Assembly (NCBI GenBank): GCA_018663165.1
Contig: JABJES010000079.1
Location: 1-6,050, forward strand
Direction: 5' to 3'
Length of the DNA: 6,050 nt
DNA from: Rhodospirillaceae bacterium
GTDB lineage: Bacteria; Pseudomonadota; Alphaproteobacteria; UBA11136
In this document: positions 1 to 4,050 of the stretch, piece after piece
Layout of the letters: each line of letters opens with the position of its first letter
Position numbering within the stretch: position 1 is the first letter of the stretch
Notes under the pieces: model-generated
Seen by the model: only the letters and a program-made list of their open reading frames with translations
What the model was told of the DNA's origin: nothing
Database searches by the model: none
Made by a program: the position numbers and the translations under genes

Positions 1-57
1 ACAGATATTTCCAGTGCAGACGAAAAGAACGCGGATCAAGAGGGCCTCCTGGGTCAT
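1..57 (-). CDS. Low-molecular-weight protein tyrosine phosphatase, N-terminal fragment (runs off the left edge)
   Basis: Reading leftwards from an ATG at 57-55 gives 19 codons that include VLFVCTGNIC. This is the start of the phosphate-binding loop signature of low-molecular-weight protein tyrosine phosphatases (V-C-x-G-N-x-C-R-S-P). Cys14 would be the nucleophile of the C-x5-R loop; the arginine would be the next codon, outside the window. Enzymes of this family are cytoplasmic and remove phosphate from tyrosine; the fold is shared with some arsenate reductases, so an ArsC-like role cannot be excluded from 19 residues. The ATG at 57 places the loop about ten residues in, as is usual. The frame stays open upstream to another ATG at 156-154, but that would add 33 residues encoded by tandem repeats and is unlikely. 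No Shine-Dalgarno precedes the ATG; an 11-bp repeat array sits there instead. Confidence 0.8.
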   Translation of the reverse strand, partial: MTQEALLIRVLFVCTGNIC

Positions 58-60
58 GGT

Positions 61-93
61 TTTTGCAGTCGTTTTGCAGTCATTTTGCAGTCG
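61..93. repeat. Three tandem 11-bp repeats immediately upstream of the phosphatase start
   Basis: Plus-strand units are TTTTGCAGTCG (61-71), TTTTGCAGTCA (72-82) and TTTTGCAGTCG (83-93), differing only in the last base. A degenerate TTTCTG follows at 94-99. The array lies three bases from the phosphatase start codon, on its upstream side, where a ribosome binding site would normally be. The 11-bp period is close to one helical turn, so the copies would face the same side of DNA. It could be a binding array for a regulator or a product of replication slippage. Confidence 0.9.
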
Positions 94-125
94 TTTCTGT
101 TGAGCCCTGAATGTCAGAGCCCACC

Positions 126-157
126 TTCTATGGGCAGCATATTCTATGGGCAGCATA
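126..157. repeat. Perfect 16-bp tandem duplication
   Basis: TTCTATGGGCAGCATA occurs twice back to back (126-141 and 142-157) without a mismatch, and the next two bases (TT) begin a third copy. Each copy contains a small inverted repeat TATG-GGCAG-CATA (129-141 and 145-157). It lies in the presumed 5' leader or promoter region of the minus-strand phosphatase gene, about 70 bases upstream of its ATG. A recent slippage duplication is the simplest origin. Confidence 0.9.
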
Positions 158-177
158 TTGGTCTTGATAATGGAAAA

Positions 178-205
178 ACGATACTGATTCGGGGGGGCGG
201 GCCAA
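178..205 (-). promoter_or_regulatory. Weak candidate promoter for the phosphatase gene
   Basis: On the minus strand TTGGCC (205-200) and TATCGT (183-178) are separated by 16 bases, each matching four of six sigma70 consensus positions. Transcription would start near 172-170 and give a leader of about 115 bases containing both tandem repeat arrays. The spacer includes a run of seven G/C pairs (191-197). This is the best pair I found in the stretch, but it is weak. Confidence 0.2.
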
Positions 206-234
206 GGGGATAAGAAAACATCAGAAATAACATT

Positions 235-266
235 AAAAAATCATGGTTAATTATTGTTAACCATGA
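235..266 (-). terminator. Intrinsic terminator, minus strand
   Basis: TCATGGTTAA (241-250) and TTAACCATGA (257-266) are a perfect 10-bp inverted repeat with a 6-base loop. Read on the minus strand, the hairpin is followed directly by six T (240-235). This is the geometry of a Rho-independent terminator, though the stem is AT-rich. It lies about 110 bases beyond the stop codon of the second transporter, so it probably ends the transporter transcript, or a short RNA starting closer (see 235-337). On the plus strand there is no T run after the stem. Confidence 0.65.
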
Positions 267-337
267 ATAATCTTCATCCGCAGGTGAGATTTCGGGGCCA
301 CGGCAAGGCAAGGGGCGGTCTCAATCTTAATCTAATA
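235..337 (-). ncRNA. Candidate small RNA (speculative)
   Basis: A perfect TATAAT hexamer on the minus strand (348-343) would start transcription near 337-336. The transcript would end about 100 bases later at the intrinsic terminator at 235-266. No ORF of note lies between. The interior holds one further short pairing, TGAGA with TCTCA, closing a CG-rich loop. The weak point is the lack of a recognisable -35 element 16-18 bases upstream. I recognise no known RNA family. Confidence 0.2.
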
Positions 338-342
338 TTAAC
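327..342 (+). promoter_or_regulatory. CtrA-type binding box
   Basis: TTAATCTAATATTAAC matches the full CtrA consensus TTAA-N7-TTAAC of alphaproteobacteria, where CtrA is the cell-cycle/motility master response regulator. The surroundings (325-380) are very AT-rich, so chance matches are more likely than usual. The box directly abuts a minus-strand TATAAT (348-343) and would cover the start point of that promoter, a position associated with repression. The nearest downstream complete signal on the minus strand is the candidate small RNA, and beyond it the phosphatase gene. Confidence 0.4.
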
Positions 343-348
343 ATTATA
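343..348 (-). promoter_or_regulatory. Perfect sigma70-like -10 hexamer (TATAAT), minus strand
   Basis: The minus strand reads CCTTATAATGTTAA here, an exact -10 consensus just outside the CtrA-like box. At 16-18 bases upstream the sequence is only AT-rich (ATATTA/AATATT) with no clear -35 match. An activator could compensate for that, or the match may be chance in AT-rich DNA. Confidence 0.25.
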
Positions 349-377
349 AGGCATTGATAAATATTAATATTTTTTGA

Positions 378-1310
378 TTATAGCTGTGTTTTTTGGTCAC
401 CTCTTGCCTCGCGCAAGGCGATATAGAGCGTACTGGCAACAATCACTGTCGCCCCGGCCCAGGTCCAGCTATCGGGGATTTCACCAAACAGCACGAAGCC
501 TAAAAAGCCGGCAAGGATCAGCCGCAGATAGCCGAAAGGCGCCATCGCTGCGGCCTCACCGTCGCGATAGCTGCGAATGTTGCTGGCTTGGCCGGAAACG
601 CCGCAGACCGCGATCGCGAAAAGCAGGATCAGGGTTTCCCCGTCCGGCATGCGCCAGACCAGATAGGCGGGCACCGCCGAAACCAGCGTCGTGAGGATGC
701 CGTTATAAAAAAGAATGGTCGAGATCCGCTCACTGCGCGCCAGGATGCGTAAAAGAATGACGACCCCTGCCACCAGCGCCGCGCCGAGCAGGGCGACAAG
801 GGCGGCCGGATCGATGCCACCCGTCGCGTCGGGGCGCAGGATGATCAGCACACCGATGAAGCCAAGCGCGGTAGCCGCCCAGCGCCATCGGGGCACTGTC
901 TCGCCGAGCACCAGAACCGCCAGGGGCAGGATGAAAAAGGTCTTGGTAAAGCCGAGGGTCAGGGCTTGAGCCAGGGGCAGATGGGTGATCGCGTAAACAC
1001 CGCAGGAAAGCGCTGCAATGCCGGTCAGGGCGCGGAGCAGATGGATCCCTGGGCGATGTATGCGAAAGGCCCCCCGGCCTTGGCCGAGGATAAAAGGCAG
1101 GGTCAGGATAAGGCCGAAAAGACAGCGGAAAAAGACGATCTCAAAACTCTCGATGGTCTCGCCGGCGATCTTGATGCCGACCGCCATCAGGGCAAAACAA
1201 AGATTGGACAGCACTTGCCAGGCGGCACCCCGCAGATTGGCGGGCTGGGTCGCCCACCACTGGGACAGGACCTTAGAGGCGCGGTCGCTAATAGCACTTA
1301 AGCCATTCAT
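378..1310 (-). CDS. EamA/DMT-family inner-membrane transporter, second gene of the pair
   Basis: This encodes a 310-residue drug/metabolite transporter superfamily protein with two EamA repeats (about residues 28-160 and 168-300) and the usual ten predicted membrane helices. Family hallmarks visible are FFRCLFG (60-66), LPLAQALTLGF (111-121), the loop ending the first repeat, GFIGVLIILRP (150-160), and GEIPDSWTWAG in the second repeat (277-287). The frame is open 51 codons further upstream, but that part overlaps the preceding gene and is hydrophilic and unlike the family. The ATG at 1310-1308 lies one base after the TAA of the upstream transporter, so translation is almost certainly coupled. 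The two proteins are paralogues. Members move small metabolites or amino acids; the substrate cannot be read from sequence. Some alphaproteobacterial relatives are annotated as S-adenosylmethionine importers, which is only a possibility here. Confidence 0.93.
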   Translation of the reverse strand: MNGLSAISDRASKVLSQWWATQPANLRGAAWQVLSNLCFALMAVGIKIAGETIESFEIVFFRCLFGLILTLPFILGQGRGAFRIHRPGIHLLRALTGIAALSCGVYAITHLPLAQALTLGFTKTFFILPLAVLVLGETVPRWRWAATALGFIGVLIILRPDATGGIDPAALVALLGAALVAGVVILLRILARSERISTILFYNGILTTLVSAVPAYLVWRMPDGETLILLFAIAVCGVSGQASNIRSYRDGEAAAMAPFGYLRLILAGFLGFVLFGEIPDSWTWAGATVIVASTLYIALREARGDQKTQL

Positions 1311-1311
1311 T

Positions 1312-2265
1312 TTAAACAATTTTTTCCTTTTTCCCACCATCTCCATCATGCTCGCGGGCGTGCCGTTCGGCCCGCGCCTCCCGGTGGGCGATGAACAGCG
1401 AGGCCAGGGCAATAACTCCCGCTCCGACCCAGGTCCAGAGATCGGGTAATTCGCTAAAGACAAAATAGCCGATCAGCGCGGCAAAGGGCAGGCGGGCGTA
1501 ATCAAACGGCATGACGGCGGACGCATCGGCGGTGGAGACGGCTCTGGTCAGGGAAAAATTACCCAATGTGGCAAAGCCGGCGAGGGCGAAAAGAAAGGCC
1601 AGCTCTTCGCCGCTCGGAGTACGCCAGACGAACAGCGCCGGGACCAGGGTCAAGGGGGCCATGATGATGGTCATATAGGTGACCACTGCCTGTATCGGTT
1701 CGGTGCGCGCCAGATCTTTGACCATCAGATTGGCCGCCGCCATGGTGAGGGCGGAGAAAAGAATGATCGCTGCGCCGAGGTCGAAAAGGCCGCTTCCCGG
1801 CCGCAGGATGATGAGCGCCCCGATAAAGCCGGCAATCAGCGCGATGATCCGTCGCCCGTGCATTTTTTCGCCAAAAAAAAGTGCGGCACCCAAGGTAACG
1901 AACAGGGGCACGGTGAAGCCCAAGGCCACGGCTTCGGCGAGGGGCATCAGGGAAAGGCCCATAAACCAGGCCAGCATGGTCACCGCCCCGATGGCCCCGC
2001 GCAGGGCATAAAAGCCGATGCGCCGGGTTTTCAATACCCCCAGGCCGGAGCGAAAAAGCCAGGGGGCGAGGATGAGAAAGCCAAAGAAACAGCGAAAAAA
2101 GGCGATCTGGAAGGGATGAAGACTGTGCGCCGAAATACGGATCATCGACGCCATGGCGGCAAAACAGGCGGCCGAAAGCAACATCCAGCCCGCCCCGCGT
2201 AAAGACACAGGCATATTGCCGATCTTGTCGGCAAGGGATCGGGATAAGAGAAAAAACCGGGCCAT
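1312..2265 (-). CDS. EamA/DMT-family inner-membrane transporter, first gene of the pair
   Basis: This is a 317-residue, two-repeat EamA transporter (repeats about 24-156 and 163-295, ten predicted helices). Key stretches are AFFRCFFGFL (55-64), MPLAEAVALGFTVPLF (107-122), FFGE (130-133), GFIGALIILRPG (146-157) and PFDYARLPFAAL (253-264). The C-terminus (296-317) is a charged His/Arg/Asp/Lys tail lying on the cytoplasmic side in the usual topology. The ATG at 2265-2263 is the first start after an in-frame stop (2277-2275). It is preceded by AGGGGG touching the ATG, too close to act as a normal Shine-Dalgarno, and a weak -10-like TAACCT (2277-2272) would put transcription start at or near the ATG. 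The alternative start is Met18 (2214), also without a good ribosome site. A T8 run in the coding strand (1880-1873) is a potential slippage site. It is 63 bases downstream of the SpoIIAA-like gene, so it may share its transcript. The substrate is unknown. Confidence 0.93.
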   Translation of the reverse strand: MARFFLLSRSLADKIGNMPVSLRGAGWMLLSAACFAAMASMIRISAHSLHPFQIAFFRCFFGFLILAPWLFRSGLGVLKTRRIGFYALRGAIGAVTMLAWFMGLSLMPLAEAVALGFTVPLFVTLGAALFFGEKMHGRRIIALIAGFIGALIILRPGSGLFDLGAAIILFSALTMAAANLMVKDLARTEPIQAVVTYMTIIMAPLTLVPALFVWRTPSGEELAFLFALAGFATLGNFSLTRAVSTADASAVMPFDYARLPFAALIGYFVFSELPDLWTWVGAGVIALASLFIAHREARAERHAREHDGDGGKKEKIV

Positions 2266-2267
2266 CC

Positions 2268-2280
2268 CCCTAGGTTAGGG
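2268..2280. repeat. Short inverted repeat at the start of the first transporter
   Basis: CCCTA-GGT-TAGGG is a perfect 5-bp inverted repeat with a 3-base centre, two bases upstream of the transporter ATG. It overlaps the only candidate -10 and the G-rich stretch before the start codon. It could be a small operator or hairpin masking the start; its short length makes chance a real possibility. Confidence 0.3.
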
Positions 2281-2328
2281 CGAAAGCGCGGGTTTCACCA
2301 GACAGGGGTTGCCGGGGTGGAATTCGCT

Positions 2329-2685
2329 TCAGGCTCCGTTGATCCAGCTCTCGGCGGCGGCCATCTCGGCGGCGTCGAAATAGCGCACCTCACCCTTGAA
2401 CATCGGCGCAAAAATTTTGAGCAGCCATTTCTCCCATGTCTGATCGCCGACGAAAGCGATCTGGCCGATGTCGCTCCCGTGTTTCATGTCGAACTTGGCG
2501 TCCATCCACATGGCCCCGGCCTCCATCCCCTCGATGCCTCTGGCATCAATCAAGACCCGCAAGGGGGCGTTTTCCTTAATGATGGCTTCAAGGTGGGGAA
2601 TGGTCCCACGGTAATCTTGTGTTGTCAGCTTGGCCGTCGCGCGCAGGCGGACGAAATCGCCCGTGTGATGTTCAATTGATAACAT
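2329..2685 (-). CDS. SpoIIAA-like (STAS/SEC14-type) small protein
   Basis: This is a 118-residue soluble protein of the SpoIIAA-like family (formerly DUF3478). The pattern fits well: an N-terminal strand with the ATAKLTTQDY turn (16-25), a central hydrophobic strand LRVLIDARG (42-50), then AGAMWMDAKFDMKH (56-69), AFVGDQTWEKWL (77-88) and the C-terminal VRYFDAAEMAAAESWI (100-115). Length is typical, with no signal peptide or membrane segment. Relatives combine a STAS-like and a CRAL/TRIO (SEC14)-like fold and have been suggested to bind lipids or partner proteins; no catalytic role is established. The ATG at 2685 has an ideal Shine-Dalgarno, AGGAGG, five bases upstream. It is transcribed away from the RNA methyltransferase and lies 63 bases before the transporter pair, so it may lead that operon. 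Its link to the transporters is inferred from position only. Confidence 0.88.
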   Translation of the reverse strand: MLSIEHHTGDFVRLRATAKLTTQDYRGTIPHLEAIIKENAPLRVLIDARGIEGMEAGAMWMDAKFDMKHGSDIGQIAFVGDQTWEKWLLKIFAPMFKGEVRYFDAAEMAAAESWINGA

Positions 2686-2690
2686 GGGGG

Positions 2691-2696
2691 CCTCCT
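2691..2696 (-). promoter_or_regulatory. Strong Shine-Dalgarno of the SpoIIAA-like gene
   Basis: The minus strand reads AGAGGAGG then five C and ATG, a full AGGAGG at 5-base spacing. It fixes the start at 2685 and is the strongest ribosome binding site in the window. It lies five bases downstream of the inverted repeat at 2701-2727. Confidence 0.85.
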
Positions 2697-2700
2697 CTGG

Positions 2701-2727
2701 TGGTCGGATTTAGAAAAAGCCCGACCA
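2701..2727. repeat. Inverted repeat, operator-like or 5'-UTR hairpin, before the SpoIIAA-like gene
   Basis: TGGTCGG (2701-2707) and CCGACCA (2721-2727) are perfect reverse complements separated by 13 bases, so the half-site centres are 20 bp (about two helical turns) apart. The repeat begins at the last base of the minus-strand -10 (2732-2727) and covers the expected transcription start. A repressor dimer there would block the promoter. Alternatively the transcribed RNA could fold into a 7-bp hairpin just before the ribosome site. Confidence 0.5.
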
Positions 2728-2732
2728 GTATA
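2727..2732 (-). promoter_or_regulatory. -10 element of the SpoIIAA-like gene promoter
   Basis: TATACT on the minus strand matches five of six -10 consensus positions and would start transcription near 2720, leaving a leader of about 35 bases. No convincing -35 is seen at 16-18 bases upstream. A near-palindrome CGGTT-T-AACCG (2734-2744) occupies the spacer. Both promoters of the divergent pair must lie in this 111-base interval; I found no clear plus-strand one. Confidence 0.4.
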
Positions 2733-2796
2733 GCGGTTTAACCGGATATGCCGATAGGACTTGCCCCAAACCACTGTGAGCGGCATGGTGCCGGCC

Positions 2797-3360
2797 ATGA
2801 GAGGATATTTTGGCATCGGCGCCGAGCGCATGAGCAAGGCGATGAACGCGGGCAGTCTGTTCCGCACGGCGCACGCCTTTGGGGCGAGCTTCGTTTTCAC
2901 TGTCGATGCGATTTTCGAGCGCCGGGAGGTAGAGCTTGCCGATACCTCAAAGGCCTTTTCCCAGCTTCCCTATTACAGTTATCCAGATATTGAGGCGATG
3001 GCCCTGCCAAAGGGCTGTGCTTTGGTCGGTATTGAGCTGACGGAAGACGCCGTCGAGCTGCCCAGTTTCCGCCACCCGGATTCTTGCGCCTATGTGTTGG
3101 GCCCAGAGCGCGGATCCCTGTCGCCGGAAATGACGGAGGCTTGCGATTTCGTCATAAAAATCCCGACTGCTTTTTGTGTCAATGTGGCGATCGCCGGGGC
3201 CATTGTTATGTACGATCGGGTGGTTAATCTCGGCCGCTTCCCTTTGCGTCCGGTGATGCCCGGCAGCGCCCCCACCCCCCTGCCCGACCACGCCCACGGC
3301 GAACCGGTGCTGCGGCGTCAGAAACGCCCTGAAAAAAAAGGGGAAAAGGGGGTGAAATAA
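2797..3360 (+). CDS. SpoU/TrmH-family (SPOUT) RNA 2'-O-methyltransferase
   Basis: This is a 187-residue SPOUT-fold enzyme using S-adenosylmethionine to 2'-O-methylate ribose in tRNA or rRNA. All three family motifs are present. Motif 1 is N17-AGSLF-R23 followed by TAHAFGA. Motif 2 is LGPERGSLSPEM (101-112). Motif 3 is IPTAFCVNVAIAGAIVMYDR (122-141), forming the trefoil-knot cofactor site. It has no extra RNA-binding domain and is close in size to TrmL-like proteins, but the exact target is not readable. The ATG at 2797 gives MRGYFGIG, the usual start of alphaproteobacterial members. In-frame ATG (2785) and TTG (2761) starts upstream would add unconserved residues. The ribosome site is weak (GGTG, 2787-2790). 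The C-terminus is a basic, low-complexity tail (RPEKKGEKGVK) encoded by a purine run including A8 (3332-3339). It is divergent from the SpoIIAA-like gene; ialB follows 80 bases on. Confidence 0.92.
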   Translation: MRGYFGIGAERMSKAMNAGSLFRTAHAFGASFVFTVDAIFERREVELADTSKAFSQLPYYSYPDIEAMALPKGCALVGIELTEDAVELPSFRHPDSCAYVLGPERGSLSPEMTEACDFVIKIPTAFCVNVAIAGAIVMYDRVVNLGRFPLRPVMPGSAPTPLPDHAHGEPVLRRQKRPEKKGEKGVK

Positions 3361-3361
3361 A

Positions 3362-3376
3362 AACCCGTGCCGGGTT
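3362..3376. repeat. Hairpin just after the RNA methyltransferase stop codon
   Basis: AACCCG-TGC-CGGGTT is a perfect 6-bp inverted repeat one base past the TAA (3358-3360). On the plus strand no T run follows, so it may protect the 3' end but is not a classical terminator. On the minus strand the stem's last TT is followed by TTTATTTC, which resembles a short intrinsic terminator for antisense transcription coming from the ialB side. Confidence 0.4.
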
Positions 3377-3408
3377 AAACTCATCCCAGAGAGTTCGGGG
3401 GAAAGATT

Positions 3409-3444
3409 ATGTCATTTATCAAGAAAGTCATCCGCACCTCATGA
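3409..3444 (+). CDS. 11-codon leader ORF overlapping the ialB start
   Basis: ATG at 3409 opens MSFIKKVIRTS and stops at TGA 3442-3444, sharing ATGA with the ialB start (3441). It has a purine-rich ribosome-binding-like stretch GGGGGAAAG (3397-3405), while ialB itself has only a poor AAGAAAG 13 bases upstream. Ribosomes ending here could restart on ialB by translational coupling. An alternative is that the peptide is the real signal-peptide n-region (KK, R) and a one-base indel or sequencing error separates it from ialB. It may also be coincidence; eleven codons carry little statistical weight. Confidence 0.35.
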   Translation: MSFIKKVIRTS

Positions 3445-3974
3445 ACGCTTCTGTGAATACCGCCCTCAAAACCGTCCTTTTTGTCTTTGCTCTTCTGCTG
3501 CCGGTCTTGTCGGGCAAGCCCGTTCTCGCCGGTGTGCCAGAGCATTCCGGCACCTATTCCGACTGGAACGTCTTCACCTTCGATGACGGCGCGGGCAAGG
3601 TCTGTTATCTCGCCAGCCAACCGATAAAATCCACCGGGAAATACAAGACACGCGGTGAGGTGCATTTTCTGGTCACCCATTACGCCAAGCGCAAGGAAGC
3701 AGCCGTGATCAACATCATCACCGGCTATACCTATAAGGAAAACAGCGATGTGCTGGTCAGTATCGGCGGTAATGAATTTGAGCTTTTCACTGATGGGGAC
3801 AAGGCCTGGGCCTTTAACGAGGCCGCCGACCGGGCCTTTGTCATCGCCATGAAACGGGGCCGGAACATGACCGTTAAAGGCAAATCCTCGCGGGGCACAC
3901 AAACCACGGATATTTTTTCCCTGACCGGTTTTTCCGCAGCCTTTAAGGCAGCAGGAAAGGCCTGCGGCAAGTAG
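3441..3974 (+). CDS. Exported IalB (invasion-associated locus B) family protein
   Basis: This is a 177-residue secreted or periplasmic protein. Residues 1-30 form a Sec signal peptide: Lys10, a hydrophobic core TVLFVFALLLPVL (11-23), then VLA-G, with cleavage likely after Ala30. The mature part has the IalB features: YSDWNVFTF (39-47), GKVCYLASQP (52-61) and a closing Cys near the end (AAGKACGK). Cys55 and Cys175 are the only cysteines in the mature chain and probably form a disulfide. The name comes from a Bartonella locus linked to erythrocyte invasion, but the family is widespread in free-living alphaproteobacteria, so no virulence role should be assumed; the molecular function is unknown. 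No ATG, GTG or TTG lies in frame between the methyltransferase stop and 3441, so the start is firm. rlmN follows 76 bases downstream; from memory these genes are neighbours in other alphaproteobacteria. Confidence 0.9.
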   Translation: MNASVNTALKTVLFVFALLLPVLSGKPVLAGVPEHSGTYSDWNVFTFDDGAGKVCYLASQPIKSTGKYKTRGEVHFLVTHYAKRKEAAVINIITGYTYKENSDVLVSIGGNEFELFTDGDKAWAFNEAADRAFVIAMKRGRNMTVKGKSSRGTQTTDIFSLTGFSAAFKAAGKACGK

Positions 3975-4013
3975 CCTCGCATCTGAGCCTTAAGCGGTTT
4001 TGTGCGATTTGGG

Positions 4014-4041
4014 TTGTCCGCGCCCCGTTCCCCCCTATATC
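4014..4041 (+). promoter_or_regulatory. Candidate rlmN promoter giving a leaderless or near-leaderless mRNA
   Basis: TTGTCC (4014-4019) and TATATC (4036-4041) are 16 bases apart, each matching four of six consensus positions. The expected start point (about 4048) is within a few bases of the rlmN ATG at 4051. The interval 4036-4050 has no purine-rich ribosome site, consistent with leaderless initiation. Confidence 0.4.
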
Positions 4042-4050
4042 ACTCTTCTG

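Noticed and set aside
359..372. Perfect palindrome AAATATTAATATTT followed by T run, as a plus-strand terminator
   Set aside because: All A/T, with at most five weak pairs around a 4-base loop, and no plus-strand gene ends there; expected in such AT-rich sequence.
354..384. Plus-strand promoter TTGATA with TATAG-like -10 reading antisense into the transporter
   Set aside because: The spacing is 18-19 bases and the -10 poor; no plus-strand gene follows for 2.4 kb.
966..1449. Plus-strand ORFs of 111 and 143 codons across the transporter genes
   Set aside because: They lie opposite clear EamA coding sequence, are rich in Arg/Gly/Lys/Pro of low complexity, have no ribosome site and resemble no family.
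1311..1463. 51-codon N-terminal extension of the second transporter
   Set aside because: It overlaps the 3' end of the upstream transporter in another frame and is hydrophilic; the ATG at 1310 gives a family-length protein and a one-base coupled junction.
2947..3384. 145-codon minus-strand ORF opposite the RNA methyltransferase
   Set aside because: The plus strand carries all three SPOUT motifs; the antisense product is His/Gln/Arg-rich and matches nothing.
3332..3441. Programmed -1 frameshift at A8 fusing the RNA methyltransferase to IalB
   Set aside because: The -1 frame is open to the ialB ATG and a hairpin lies downstream, but fusion would bury the IalB signal peptide inside a cytoplasmic enzyme. 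About 26 stop-free codons are easily chance.
3381..3902. 173-codon minus-strand ORF opposite ialB
   Set aside because: The plus strand has a signal peptide, IalB motifs and paired cysteines; the antisense frame is a shadow of codon bias.
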